This document shows positions 26,606 to 35,435 of a DNA stretch of 64,000 nucleotides, one piece after another. Each line of letters opens with the position of its first letter. The stretch's first letter is position 1. The stretch covers positions 62,001-126,000 of the forward strand of contig NZ_AUAX01000016.1 of NCBI RefSeq assembly GCF_000428945.1. Direction: 5' to 3'. A program made the translations under genes and the position numbers. The notes under the pieces are model-generated. The model worked only from the letters and a program-made list of their open reading frames with translations, searched no databases and had not been told where the DNA came from. Origin of the DNA: Hamadaea tsunoensis DSM 44101. GTDB lineage: Bacteria; Actinomycetota; Actinomycetes; Mycobacteriales; Micromonosporaceae.

Positions 26606-26639
26606 TCACGTGCGAAACCCTGATCCACACGGGATCTTC
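26559..26639 (+). repeat. 81-bp palindromic element, copy 4 (inside the LtrA-like gene end)
   Basis: Slightly decayed copy: left arm starts CAAGATCTGG, inner stem has one-sided change (AATCTTGG with CCATGATC), right loop of the ACGTGCGAAA type as in copy 3. It overlaps the last 47 bases of the LtrA-like gene, so part of the repeat is translated. Confidence 0.75.
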
Positions 26640-26678
26640 CACCGGCGTCCGTTGACTCACGGTCATCGACGTTGTTAA

Positions 26679-27470
26679 GTGTTTCGAATGATCCTTCGCT
26701 TCACCAGCCGAGCCACCCTCGTCTGCCTGGCGGCCGCGGTCCTCACCGCCGGACCCGCCCTGCCCGCCCTGGCCGCCTCCGCCCCCGTCGTGGACGTCGA
26801 CCTCGCCACCGTTCACCAGGACGCCGACGACGTGCTGACCAGCGACACGTTCTCCACCCAGTCGGCCAACGAACTGCTCGTCGCCCTGTTCTCCGCGGAC
26901 GGACCCGGCACCGGCAGCGGAGTCCAGACCGTCTCCAACGTGACCGGTTGCGGCCTCACCTGGACGGAGGTCGGCACCGCGAACGACTACCCCGGCGTCG
27001 CGGCCGTCTTCAGCGCGTACGCCACGTCGACCGTGACCGACTGCCAGGTGTCCGGCGACCTCGGCTACTCCTTCGACGGCCTGATCCACATCCTGTCGTT
27101 CACGGGCGCGGCGTCGACGATCACCGAACACCACGCGCTGTCGACCTACTGGGGATCGGCCGGATTCTCGGCTGTCCGCGTACCGGCCGACAATTCCCGC
27201 GTCTACCAGGTCGGGCACAACTGGGGCGCCGCCGAGGAGCCCACGGCCGTCGGCGGGGACACGCAGCGGCCGCAGGAAGCCGTGGACGCGTCCCTCCGCA
27301 GCCTCTACCTCAGCGAATGGGGCGACACGAGCTACGTGGCGCAGATCGACGACCCGCTGGCGGCGACGCCCACCGGGACGGACCAGTACTCCGGACTGGC
27401 GGTGTGGTTCCCCGGCGAGGCGCCGGGCGGGATCAACACGGTCGGATTCGCGGTGGCCCCCGCCAGCTGA
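26679..27470 (+). CDS. Secreted protein of unknown function
   Basis: 263 residues including a signal peptide of about 33 residues (LVCLAAAVLTAGPALPALAA). The mature part is beta-rich with many Thr, Ser and Gly, and two Cys (in VTGCGLTW and VTDCQVSG) placed to form a disulfide. No enzyme motif seen. The start is GTG at 26679, with ATG 26688 as an alternative that keeps the signal peptide. It begins 39 bp after the dispersed element copy 4. Confidence 0.7.
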   Translation: MFRMILRFTSRATLVCLAAAVLTAGPALPALAASAPVVDVDLATVHQDADDVLTSDTFSTQSANELLVALFSADGPGTGSGVQTVSNVTGCGLTWTEVGTANDYPGVAAVFSAYATSTVTDCQVSGDLGYSFDGLIHILSFTGAASTITEHHALSTYWGSAGFSAVRVPADNSRVYQVGHNWGAAEEPTAVGGDTQRPQEAVDASLRSLYLSEWGDTSYVAQIDDPLAATPTGTDQYSGLAVWFPGEAPGGINTVGFAVAPAS

Positions 27471-27491
27471 GAACTCATCCACGGGAGATCG

Positions 27492-27528
27492 ACGGCGGAG
27501 CGGGCGGCATCGAGACCCGTTCCGCCGT
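27492..27528. terminator. Hairpin between convergent genes
   Basis: ACGGCGGAGCGGG (27492-27504) pairs with CCCGTTCCGCCGT (27516-27528), 13 pairs with one G-U type position and an 11-base loop. It lies between the secreted-protein gene and the convergent DUF2550-like gene and can serve both. Confidence 0.65.
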
Positions 27529-27584
27529 GACAGGCCATGCACAAGATTGGTGATCCCGGCTCGACGGGTTGGCCTCGCGCCCGC

Positions 27585-28019
27585 CTAGACCGGGCGGACG
27601 GGGAACCGATGGCTTCCGCGGTGGTCGAGCAGGATCGTCGTCGCCGGCGACGGCAGCGACACCTCGTACCGCTCTCCGGTACGTCCGCTGCGCAGCGGGT
27701 AGATGTTGCTGCCGGGGGCCAGCCCCAGGTTCTCCATCAGCCGCAGCGGCCGCGGCGGCCCGGCGACGAAGGCGGGGACGCCGACGGTGTCCGCCCAGAA
27801 CCGGAATCGCGGCTCGAAGGTCAGGTCCTCGCCGTCGAGGGTGACGAAGCCGTGCTTCCAGCGGCCGGTGGGGCCGGACGGGCCGCAGGGGCGCAGCGCC
27901 GCGGGCACGATGAGGAGATCCCTGCCGCGACGGCGGCGCGCGATCCGGAACCACACGACGAACGAGGTCGTCACCGCGCCGACGGACACGGAAGCGAGCC
28001 AGGCCAGCACGGTACGCAT
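27585..28019 (-). CDS. Membrane-anchored protein, DUF2550-like
   Basis: 144 residues. One N-terminal helix (about 5-25) is followed by Arg-rich sequence RIARRRRGRD and a small beta domain with GRWKHGFVTLDGEDLTFEPRF. The layout of one helix, a basic stretch and a PH-like beta domain with a W-x-x-G-x(3)-L-x-G-x-x-L pattern resembles DUF2550-type actinobacterial proteins, but the match is from memory of the pattern only. Function unknown. Confidence 0.55.
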   Translation of the reverse strand: MRTVLAWLASVSVGAVTTSFVVWFRIARRRRGRDLLIVPAALRPCGPSGPTGRWKHGFVTLDGEDLTFEPRFRFWADTVGVPAFVAGPPRPLRLMENLGLAPGSNIYPLRSGRTGERYEVSLPSPATTILLDHRGSHRFPVRPV

Positions 28020-28182
28020 ACGACCTCAAGGGGTTTGACGTGCGGAAACAGTCTCGGCACTGTACCCGGCGCCGGCTGTGTCGGGCCCAGCCGGCCGCGT
28101 ACCGGCCTGGGCTTTGTGGCCGGGGTCACGACGGGCATCCGGTCATCGGAGAGCCCGCAGCCGTTCGGCCACCGCGCGCGAT

Positions 28183-28216
28183 CGACCGCTCCCGGGGATG
28201 TCTCCGGGAGCGGTCG
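28183..28216 (-). terminator. Strong hairpin after the penicillin-binding protein gene
   Basis: CGACCGCTCCCGG (28183-28195) pairs perfectly over 13 bp with CCGGGAGCGGTCG (28204-28216), loop of 8. It is 28 bp past the stop of the class A penicillin-binding protein gene on its strand. Confidence 0.75.
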
Positions 28217-28243
28217 GGGTCGGCTACGCGTACGGCCGAGAGC

Positions 28244-30892
28244 TCAGGGTTTCTTGGTTCCTGACGGGCCGGGTTTGGGTGAGGACGACGCCTTGGGGCT
28301 GGCGCTCGGGCTGGCGCCCCCGCCGCCGGTACCGGCGCTGGGGCTCGTGCTAGGGCAGTTCACCAGCGGGTCGCAGGGCTGCCCGGACGGCGACGCCGGC
28401 GGCGCGCTCGGCGAGGGCGAGACGCCGTTGGCTCCGGCGAAGTCGTCGTCCCCGATGCCCGACTCGTTCGCGAGCTTCTCCTTGGGCATGCCCGAGCTGT
28501 ACTTGGACAGGATGTCCCGCCAGATGCGGTAGGGCGTCGTGCCCGAGGTGACCGAGTCGCCGGTCACCGGGTCGATGACCGGGGCCTGCGAGACGGCGTT
28601 GCCCGTCCACACGGCCAGCGCGACCTGCTTGGTGAAGCCCACCACCCAGGCGTGCGCGTTCTCCTTGGTGGGCGTCGACGTGCCGTTCTTGACGATCGAG
28701 CCTTCCCACGTTCCGGTCTTGCTCGCCACGTCGCGGTTGTCCTGGGCACCCGCCCAGCCCGTGTGGTCGTGGAAGACCTTCTCCATCGCCGAGGTCACGT
28801 CGTTGACGACCTCGGGCCGGATCGCCTGCTTCGGCTCCAGCTTCTCCTTCTTGTCGACGTCCTCTTTGTACGTCCCCGTGACCGGGTCCTTCTTCTCGAC
28901 CTTCAGCACGAAGTGGGGCTTGTTGTACATCCCGCCGTTGGCGAAGGTCGACAGGCCGGACGCGTGGTCGAGGACCGTGATGCCGTACTGGCCGTAGCCG
29001 ACCTGCCGGTCGAACGGCGCCCGTTCGGTGTCGCCCTGGATGTCCTTGGTCAGGTCGTGGGCCTTGCCGTTGTTGTCCCACATCATGTTGACCCCGGCGG
29101 CGTGCGCCATCTCGACGACCTTGCCGGGGCCGATCTGCCGCGCCACCCAGTAGAACGGGACGTTGTACGACTTCATCAGGCTGTATTCGAGCGTGCAGTA
29201 GTCCTTGCAGCCGGTGTTCGGCGCGTCGGCGTTGCCGATCTTCAGATGGTCGTCGGTGGTGAACGGCATCGCCTTCCACCGCGACTGCAGCGAGGCCCCG
29301 GCCTGCAGCGCCGCCGCGAGCGTGTAGACCTTCATCGACGAGCCTGGTTCGTGACCGCCGTAGAACCCGCCGCTGCCGGAGTTCACCCCGGCGTAGTCGT
29401 TGCCCGTGCCGTCGATCCCACCGTAGTACGCGATCACCCGGCCGTTCTTCGGGTCGATCATCACCGCGGCGGACTCCAGGTCACGCGGGTTGCCGTACTT
29501 GTCCTTGTCGATCTTACGGCCGAAGATCGCCGAGCCCTTGATGTCGGGCCGGGCGGCCGCCTCGACGATCTTCTGCGCCCGCGGGTCGATCGTCGTGGTG
29601 ATCCGGTACCCGCCGGTCCGCAGGTCCTTCGGTTCGATGTCCTTGGCCTTGAGTTCCTGGTACACGTAGTTCACGACGTTGCCGGTGGCCTTGCCGAGGT
29701 TCGTCCCCTCTTTGATCTTGATACCCCACTCGGCGCTCGTCACCACGTCCTTCGACGGCCGGGTCTTCGGCATCTGCATCGCGTTCTTGTCGGACTGCGA
29801 GAGCCAGCCCTTCTCGACCATGTTCTTGAGGACGTAGTTCCAGCGGTCCTGCGCGGTGTCCGGGTGCGCCTCGGGGTCGTAGATGCTCAGCGCGCCGTTC
29901 TCGGCGTACGGGTCGCGGATCACGGCGCCGAGGACGGCCGCCTCCTGCACCGTCAGCTTGCTCGCCCCGTGCCCGAAGTACGCCTGGGCGGCCTTCTCCA
30001 CCCCGATCGCCCCGCGTCCGAAGTCGACGGTGTTGAGGTAGAAGCCCATGATCGCCAGCTTGGAGTACTTGTCCTCGAGCTTGCGGGCGAGCACCGCCTC
30101 GCGCAGCTTCCGGGCATAGCTGATCTGCGACTGCTCGGTGGCCAGCTTCACGTACTGCTGCGTGATCGTCGAGGCGCCCTGCGTCTGGCCGCCGCTGACG
30201 TTGTTCCACGCGGCCCGCAGGATGCCCGTGTACGAGATGCCGTGGTGCTCGTAGAAGCCCTTGTCCTCGCCCGCGATCAGGGCATTGCGGACCTGCTCGG
30301 GGATCGACTCGATCGGGATGTTCACCCGGTTGTCGGTGCCCAGCTGCGCGAGCTGCGTCGTCCCGTCGGATGCCATGATCATCGTCGTCTGCGCCGTGAC
30401 GATCTTGTCGGGCAGGATGTCCTCGACGCTGTCGAAGTAGTACGTGAGGCCGATGGCACCGACGCCGAACAGGATGAGAACGCTGGCGAACGAGGCGATC
30501 AGGATCTTCCGCAGACGTCGCCGCCTGGGTTTGGCGACCTTGGCGGCCTTGGCGCCCCGGGCATCCCGGCCGGGGCCGCGTCCGCGCGACCGGTCCGGAT
30601 CATCCGCGCCGTCGCCGTCGTCGAGCCCCGGTGGACGCACGCTCGCCCGACCCGGCACGCTCGCGCGTCCTGGCACAGGCGCCCGGCCCGGCACCGCGCC
30701 CGGCACACTCGCCCGGCCGGCACTGCCCGGCACGGAAGCCCGCCCGGCGCCGGGATGGTCGGCGCCATGCGGCGGACCGTCCTGGCCGTCGGACCATGGG
30801 ACCTCACGCGGAATCCGCGCCCGGCCGTAGCCGTCGCCTGCCGGCTCGTCCGGACCGCCGAAGCCGTTGTCGTGTTCACCGTATGGACCCAT
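28244..30892 (-). CDS. Class A penicillin-binding protein (transglycosylase/transpeptidase)
   Basis: 882 residues. The cytoplasmic N terminus (1-128) is disordered with several GRASVPG-type heptapeptide repeats and an Arg/Lys patch. One membrane anchor spans about 129-153. The GT51 glycosyltransferase domain has EDKGFYEHHG (catalytic Glu, about 210) and QGASTITQQYVK. The transpeptidase domain has the active Ser in PGSSMK (about 517), SYN, and KTGT (about 725). A Ser/Pro/Gly tail follows. It polymerises and cross-links peptidoglycan at the outer face of the membrane. The ATG at 30892 was chosen; GTG 30898 is possible. Confidence 0.95.
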   Translation of the reverse strand: MGPYGEHDNGFGGPDEPAGDGYGRARIPREVPWSDGQDGPPHGADHPGAGRASVPGSAGRASVPGAVPGRAPVPGRASVPGRASVRPPGLDDGDGADDPDRSRGRGPGRDARGAKAAKVAKPRRRRLRKILIASFASVLILFGVGAIGLTYYFDSVEDILPDKIVTAQTTMIMASDGTTQLAQLGTDNRVNIPIESIPEQVRNALIAGEDKGFYEHHGISYTGILRAAWNNVSGGQTQGASTITQQYVKLATEQSQISYARKLREAVLARKLEDKYSKLAIMGFYLNTVDFGRGAIGVEKAAQAYFGHGASKLTVQEAAVLGAVIRDPYAENGALSIYDPEAHPDTAQDRWNYVLKNMVEKGWLSQSDKNAMQMPKTRPSKDVVTSAEWGIKIKEGTNLGKATGNVVNYVYQELKAKDIEPKDLRTGGYRITTTIDPRAQKIVEAAARPDIKGSAIFGRKIDKDKYGNPRDLESAAVMIDPKNGRVIAYYGGIDGTGNDYAGVNSGSGGFYGGHEPGSSMKVYTLAAALQAGASLQSRWKAMPFTTDDHLKIGNADAPNTGCKDYCTLEYSLMKSYNVPFYWVARQIGPGKVVEMAHAAGVNMMWDNNGKAHDLTKDIQGDTERAPFDRQVGYGQYGITVLDHASGLSTFANGGMYNKPHFVLKVEKKDPVTGTYKEDVDKKEKLEPKQAIRPEVVNDVTSAMEKVFHDHTGWAGAQDNRDVASKTGTWEGSIVKNGTSTPTKENAHAWVVGFTKQVALAVWTGNAVSQAPVIDPVTGDSVTSGTTPYRIWRDILSKYSSGMPKEKLANESGIGDDDFAGANGVSPSPSAPPASPSGQPCDPLVNCPSTSPSAGTGGGGASPSASPKASSSPKPGPSGTKKP

Positions 30893-31085
30893 TTCCACCT
30901 GTTCCGGTCATGGCAGCCCAGCCGCCTGGTCGGATAAGGCGCCCACGGGCGCGCCCTCACCATAGATGAAGTCGACGGCCTTCGCCGACCTCCCGACTCC
31001 TTACCCACGACCATGACGTCGCATGACATGTCAGGGGTTGCTGGGTCGAGCCGGAATTCTGGTCGCTCCGGCTACCGTGGCTCTC

Positions 31086-31895
31086 ATGATCAGTGATGCG
31101 GAGCTGGCGGTACGCGCGGCCGAACTCGGCGCCGACGTCGTGCGTACGCGGTTCGGGACGGTGCTCGACCGGATCGCGAAAGGCCCCGGCGACTTCGCGA
31201 CGGCCGCCGACCTGGAAGCCGAGCAGCGCATCCGCGACCTGATCCGGGCCGAGCGGCCGGGCGACGCCGTGCTGGGCGAGGAGCACGGCCTGACCGGTTC
31301 CGGCGAGCGGACGTGGCTGGTCGATCCGCTGTGCGGCACCGCCAATTTCGCGGCGCGTACGCACCTGGTCGCAGTCAACGTGGCGCTGCGGATCGGGGCC
31401 GAGGTCACCGCCGCCGCGGCGGCCGACCCGTTCACCGGCGAGGTGTTCTGGACCGACGGCGCGGCGGCCCGCGTACGCGCCGGTGGCGAGGACCGGCCGC
31501 TCGTCCCGTCGGCCGGGTCGCGGATCGTCGACCTGAACCTCGATCCGCCGTTTCCCAACGCGGCGGCGTTCCGCGCGACCCGGCTGCTCGGCCACGACCG
31601 TTTCGTCGAGCGGTTCCGGCCCCGCGTGGTGTCGTCCACCGTGGCCGTGGCCTGGGTGGCGACCGGTCAGCGGGCCGCGTACGTCACGGACGGGGACCTG
31701 CGCGACAGCGTCCACTTCGCGGCCGGGCTGGCCCTGTGCCGGGCGGCGGGATGCGTGGTCACCGGGCTGGCGGGACAGCCGCTGCACACCGGCATCGGCG
31801 GCCTGGTCGCCGCGGCCGACGAGGCGACCCACGCGGCCCTGCTGGAGCTGATCCGCGACCAGCTCGACGGGAACGGGCCCTCGAAACCGGCGTGA
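31086..31895 (+). CDS. Inositol-monophosphatase-family protein with altered metal ligands
   Basis: 269 residues. Overall fold and motif order match the IMPase/HisN family: GEEHG (about 62-66, metal Glu), then WLVDPLCGTANF (77-88) and DSVHFAAG (207-214). In active enzymes these read DPLDGTxNF and WDxAAG. Here the second Asp of the first motif is Cys83 and the Asp of the second is His210, so two metal or catalytic ligands are replaced. The gene may encode a pseudoenzyme or a protein with changed metal use. Divergent from the penicillin-binding protein gene; the next gene starts 118 bp downstream. Confidence 0.85.
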   Translation: MISDAELAVRAAELGADVVRTRFGTVLDRIAKGPGDFATAADLEAEQRIRDLIRAERPGDAVLGEEHGLTGSGERTWLVDPLCGTANFAARTHLVAVNVALRIGAEVTAAAAADPFTGEVFWTDGAAARVRAGGEDRPLVPSAGSRIVDLNLDPPFPNAAAFRATRLLGHDRFVERFRPRVVSSTVAVAWVATGQRAAYVTDGDLRDSVHFAAGLALCRAAGCVVTGLAGQPLHTGIGGLVAAADEATHAALLELIRDQLDGNGPSKPA

Positions 31896-32013
31896 CGCCC
31901 GTCGGTGGTGACGCACTACTGACAGCGGCTCCGGGACGGCGGCCCGCCCGTCATCCGCTATTGTCCACTCGGTCCGCGGTCGCAACGGGCGTACGCGGCT
32001 GGGAGGAGTGGTC

Positions 32014-34305
32014 GTGACGGACTTGGCTACGCCGGTCGCGGTGCTGGACGGGACGAAAGGGACCATCACGATCGGCCGCGATCCCGGCAACGACATCGTC
32101 CTGCCCGACCTGTGGGTGTCGGCGAAGCACGCGGAGATCCGGCGCGGTTCCGGCGGACAGCAGCTGGTGGACCTCGGCAGCACCAACGGCGTACACCACA
32201 ACGGTGCCCGGATCCGGCGGGGCGACCTCAAGGCGGGCGACCGGTTCACGGTGGGCCGCCACGAGTTCCTCTTCGACGGCACGAACATCTACCAGCATGA
32301 CGACCAAGGGCCGACCTCTTTCGTCGCCGACGACATCACTGTGGACATCGGCAAGGCGAACCTGCTCGACGACGTCAGCTTCGCGCTGCGGCAGGGCACC
32401 CTGCTCGGCATCATCGGGCCCAGCGGCTGCGGCAAGTCGACGCTGGTGAAGGCCATGACGGGCTTCCAGAAGCCGACCCGGGGCGAGCTGCTCTACGACG
32501 GCCGCGACCTGTACGCGCACTACTCGGAGCTGCGCCACCGGATCGGCATGGTGCCGCAGGACGACGTGCTGCACCGGCAGCTGACGGTCCAGCGGGCGCT
32601 GCGGTTCTCGGCCGCGCTGCGGTTCGCCGACGACGTGCCGCGCAAGCAGCGCAAGGAGCGCGTGACCGAGGTCGTCGACCTGCTCGGGCTCGCCGAACGT
32701 TCGAAGCAGCGCATCGACACGCTGTCGGGCGGGCAGCGCAAGCGCACGTCGGTGGCGCTGGAGCTGCTCACCGAGCCGTCGCTGCTGGCCCTGGACGAGC
32801 CGACCTCGGGTCTCGACCCGGCGCTCGACAAGGAGGTCATGCGGGAGCTGCGGCTGCTGGCCGACCGCGGCCGCACGGTCGTCGTCGTCACCCACAGCGT
32901 GCTGCATCTCGACATCTGCGACCGGGTGCTGGTCATGTGCATGGGCGGGCGGATGGGCTTCTTCGGGCCGCCGGACGAGCTGCTCGCCTTCTTCGGCTCC
33001 GAGGACTACGCCGACGTCTTCCACAAGGTCACCAACGACCCGCGCCGGTGGTCGCAGGAGTTCCGCAACTCCGAGGTGTACCGCCGGTACATCGGCGAGA
33101 TGGCCCAGGAGCTCAACCAGCTCGCGCTGGACGCGAAGCGCGAGACGGTCAAGGCGACCGGCCCGGCGGACCACGCCGAACCCGAGGCCGAGGACGCCGC
33201 CGCGGCGAGCCCGGTCGAGGACGCGGCCGCCGCCCCGGAAACCGCCGTCGAGACCGCGACCGCCGAGGCCGGCCCGGCGGCTCCGGCCGCACCCGCGACC
33301 GCCACGGCGACCGCGACCCGGCCGGTCATCCCCGCGCAGCAGAGCCCCGAGCAACAGAGCCCCGCGCAACAGAGCCCCGAGAAGCAAGGCCCCGAGCAAC
33401 AGGGCACCAAGCGGTTCGCCGACGCCGCGCGGGCGGGCGCGCCGGCGGCGGCCGGCGTACAGGATCTGTCCATCAAGGACAGAGCGCTGCATCCCCTCGC
33501 CCCCGTACGCGCCTTCTTCACGCTGTGCCTGCGGATGCTGTCGGTCATCGCCTCCGACCGCGGGTACGCGGCGTTCCTGGTCGGCCTGCCGCTGGCGCTC
33601 GCGCTGCTGTCGCGGGCCGTGCCGGGCGACATGGGACTGGGCCCGGACCCGCTGGGCTACAGCCTCGAAGCGCAGCGCCTGCTCGTCGTGTTCATCATCG
33701 GCGCGGCCTTCATGGGCGTGGCGGTCTCGATCCGGGAGATCGTCAACGAGCAGTCCATCTACCGGCGCGAACGGGCGATCGGGCTGTCGCCGACGGCGTA
33801 CCTGCTGTCGAAGGTGATCGTCTTCCTGGTGATCGACGCCATGCAGAGCTACATCTTCGTCTACCTGGCGATGTGGGGCCGGCCGAAGGCCGTCGAGAGC
33901 CTGGTCCTGCCGAGCCCGACGGCCGAGATCGTGGTCGTGGTGACCCTGGTCGCCCTGGCGTCGACCTCGGTCGGCCTGCTGGCCAGCGCGCTCGTGCGGA
34001 CCACGGAGCAGACCACGCCGATCCTCGTCGTCAGCGTCATGGCGCAGCTCGTCCTGTCCGGCGGCCTGTTCGCCATCGAGGGCCAGCGCACCCTGGAGAT
34101 CATCTCCACTGTGGACCCCTCACGCTGGGGGTTCGCCGCGACGGCCGCGACCACGAACCTGCTCGCCTTCCCGTTCCCCGACCCGCTCTGGGACCACGTG
34201 GCGTCCAACTGGTGGCGCGGGGTCGGCATCCTGGCCCTGCAGATCGTCGTCCTGCTGGTCGCCGCCCGGATCGCCCTGCGGCGCTACGAGCCCGGCCGCG
34301 GCTGA
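32014..34305 (+). CDS. FHA-domain ABC transporter (ATPase and permease fused)
   Basis: 763 residues. The N-terminal FHA domain (about 10-90) has GRDPGNDIVL, SAKHAEI and DLGSTNGVHHNG. The ABC ATPase (about 100-330) has GPSGCGKST (138), LSGGQRKRTSVALELL (236) and LALDEPTSGLDP. An Ala/Glu/Pro linker with repeated QQSPE/QQSPA units (about 440-470) precedes a six-helix ABC2/ABCG-type permease (500-763). The FHA domain should bind phosphothreonine, linking transport to Ser/Thr kinase signalling. The GTG at 32014 has GGAGG 7 bases upstream. Substrate unknown. Confidence 0.93.
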   Translation: MTDLATPVAVLDGTKGTITIGRDPGNDIVLPDLWVSAKHAEIRRGSGGQQLVDLGSTNGVHHNGARIRRGDLKAGDRFTVGRHEFLFDGTNIYQHDDQGPTSFVADDITVDIGKANLLDDVSFALRQGTLLGIIGPSGCGKSTLVKAMTGFQKPTRGELLYDGRDLYAHYSELRHRIGMVPQDDVLHRQLTVQRALRFSAALRFADDVPRKQRKERVTEVVDLLGLAERSKQRIDTLSGGQRKRTSVALELLTEPSLLALDEPTSGLDPALDKEVMRELRLLADRGRTVVVVTHSVLHLDICDRVLVMCMGGRMGFFGPPDELLAFFGSEDYADVFHKVTNDPRRWSQEFRNSEVYRRYIGEMAQELNQLALDAKRETVKATGPADHAEPEAEDAAAASPVEDAAAAPETAVETATAEAGPAAPAAPATATATATRPVIPAQQSPEQQSPAQQSPEKQGPEQQGTKRFADAARAGAPAAAGVQDLSIKDRALHPLAPVRAFFTLCLRMLSVIASDRGYAAFLVGLPLALALLSRAVPGDMGLGPDPLGYSLEAQRLLVVFIIGAAFMGVAVSIREIVNEQSIYRRERAIGLSPTAYLLSKVIVFLVIDAMQSYIFVYLAMWGRPKAVESLVLPSPTAEIVVVVTLVALASTSVGLLASALVRTTEQTTPILVVSVMAQLVLSGGLFAIEGQRTLEIISTVDPSRWGFAATAATTNLLAFPFPDPLWDHVASNWWRGVGILALQIVVLLVAARIALRRYEPGRG

Positions 34306-34323
34306 CGCCCGGCGAAGCGGCAT

Positions 34324-34355
34324 GAGGGGCGGGCGGAGCTTTCCGTCCGCCCCTC
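34324..34355. terminator. Bidirectional terminator hairpin
   Basis: GAGGGGCGGGCGGA (34324-34337) pairs with TCCGTCCGCCCCTC (34342-34355) over 14 positions, one G-U like. It separates the FHA-ABC gene from the convergent TIM-barrel gene and covers that gene's stop. Confidence 0.7.
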
Positions 34356-35373
34356 ACCCGTTGCCGGCCTGCCGGCCTTCGTAGTACGCGGCGACCGCGT
34401 GGAACGCGGCCTTGGGCTCCCAGGCTCCGTCCTCCCGCAGCCGCACGATGCTGTAGCTGGCCAGGTCGAGGTCGTCGCGCGGATCGCCGTCCGGCCGGTG
34501 CGGGTACGAGCTGAGCGCGAAGGTGAAGACGAAGGCGCTGTCCACCCCGGCGGCGTCGAAGATCTCCAGCAGTTCCCGCACGTACGCGGCCTGTCCCGGC
34601 TCGTCGCGCTCGTACACGCCGGACAGCCGGACGGGCGCGCGGGTGACCGGATCGTGCTCGACGACTTCGAGGCCGCGGGCTCCGAGATCACCGGCGCCGC
34701 GGAAGGTCGCCGATCCGAACTCGGTGACCGCCACCGGCTTGCCCTGCGCGACGAGCGTACGCACGCCGGCGGCGAACTGGTCGGCGACGCCGGAGTTGCG
34801 GTACAGGTCCATGGACAGGATGTCGAACGGCGTCCAGTCGACGCGCTCGAACTGGATCGCGGCGTACGTGACGGGGCCGGCGAAGCGCTCGCGCACCACC
34901 GTCAGCGCCCGGCCGAGGAAATCGTTGATCCGTACGGCGACCCGCGGGATCAGCTCCCGGACCGCCGCCGGCCCGGCGAACAGGCCGGCCAGCCGTTCCT
35001 CGGTCGTGCCGCCGGGCAGGAAGCCGGGGTTCATCAGGCTGTGCTCGGCCCCGGCCACGAAGACGACCTCCGCTCCCCCGGCGCGCAGCTTCTCGGCCCG
35101 CTCGGCACAGTCGGCGAACAGGGCCAGCATCTCGTCCTCGGTGGCCTCCAGCGGGTAGGGCGAGAACCAGACGGCCAGGCCGAGGTCGGCGGCCCGCGCC
35201 GCGGCGTACGCGATGCGGTCGGGGTCGCCGCCCATCACGCGTACGGCGGTGCAGTGCAGGTCGTCGCGGATGGCCCGCAGGTCGCGGTCGACCGCCGCCG
35301 GGTCGAACTGGGGCCGGGAGTTCGCGCCGTGCACGACGAAACCCGTGTCGTAGCTGATGCCCAAGCCGCGCAT
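34354..35373 (-). CDS. TIM-barrel, glycoside-hydrolase-like protein
   Basis: 339 residues. Alternating strands and helices fit a (beta/alpha)8 barrel: GISYDTGF at the start, AVRVMGGDPDRI, LAVWFSPYPLEATEDEM, VVFVAGAEHSLMN, DILSMDLYRN and PVAVTEFGSATFRG, where the Glu in TEFG resembles the nucleophile of clan A glycosidases. No signal peptide, so cytoplasmic. Some relatives carry the label abortive infection protein; nothing here supports a phage-defence role. The ATG at 35373 has AAGGTGGG five bases upstream. Controlled by the divergent TetR regulator, judging by two shared palindromes. Confidence 0.65.
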   Translation of the reverse strand: MRGLGISYDTGFVVHGANSRPQFDPAAVDRDLRAIRDDLHCTAVRVMGGDPDRIAYAAARAADLGLAVWFSPYPLEATEDEMLALFADCAERAEKLRAGGAEVVFVAGAEHSLMNPGFLPGGTTEERLAGLFAGPAAVRELIPRVAVRINDFLGRALTVVRERFAGPVTYAAIQFERVDWTPFDILSMDLYRNSGVADQFAAGVRTLVAQGKPVAVTEFGSATFRGAGDLGARGLEVVEHDPVTRAPVRLSGVYERDEPGQAAYVRELLEIFDAAGVDSAFVFTFALSSYPHRPDGDPRDDLDLASYSIVRLREDGAWEPKAAFHAVAAYYEGRQAGNG

Positions 35374-35391
35374 GTTCCCACCTTTCATTAA

Positions 35392-35406
35392 GGTACTGCC
35401 AGTACC
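35392..35406. promoter_or_regulatory. TetR operator, site 1
   Basis: GGTACTG-C-CAGTACC is a perfect 15-bp palindrome 19 bp upstream of the TIM-barrel gene start. It shares GGTAC-N5-GTACC with a second site at 35436-35450, strongly suggesting a pair of operators for the divergent TetR protein. Confidence 0.7.
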
Positions 35407-35435
35407 CTAACACCACGTCGCGGTGATCGCGATAC

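Noticed and set aside
22645-26655. 1336-codon plus-strand open frame
   Set aside because: Runs antisense through the hydrolase and antiporter genes and out of frame through the LtrA-like gene; no motif.
34354-35373. Abortive-infection (phage defence) function for the TIM-barrel gene
   Set aside because: Only a label seen on some relatives; the sequence shows a glycosidase-like barrel and no defence neighbours.
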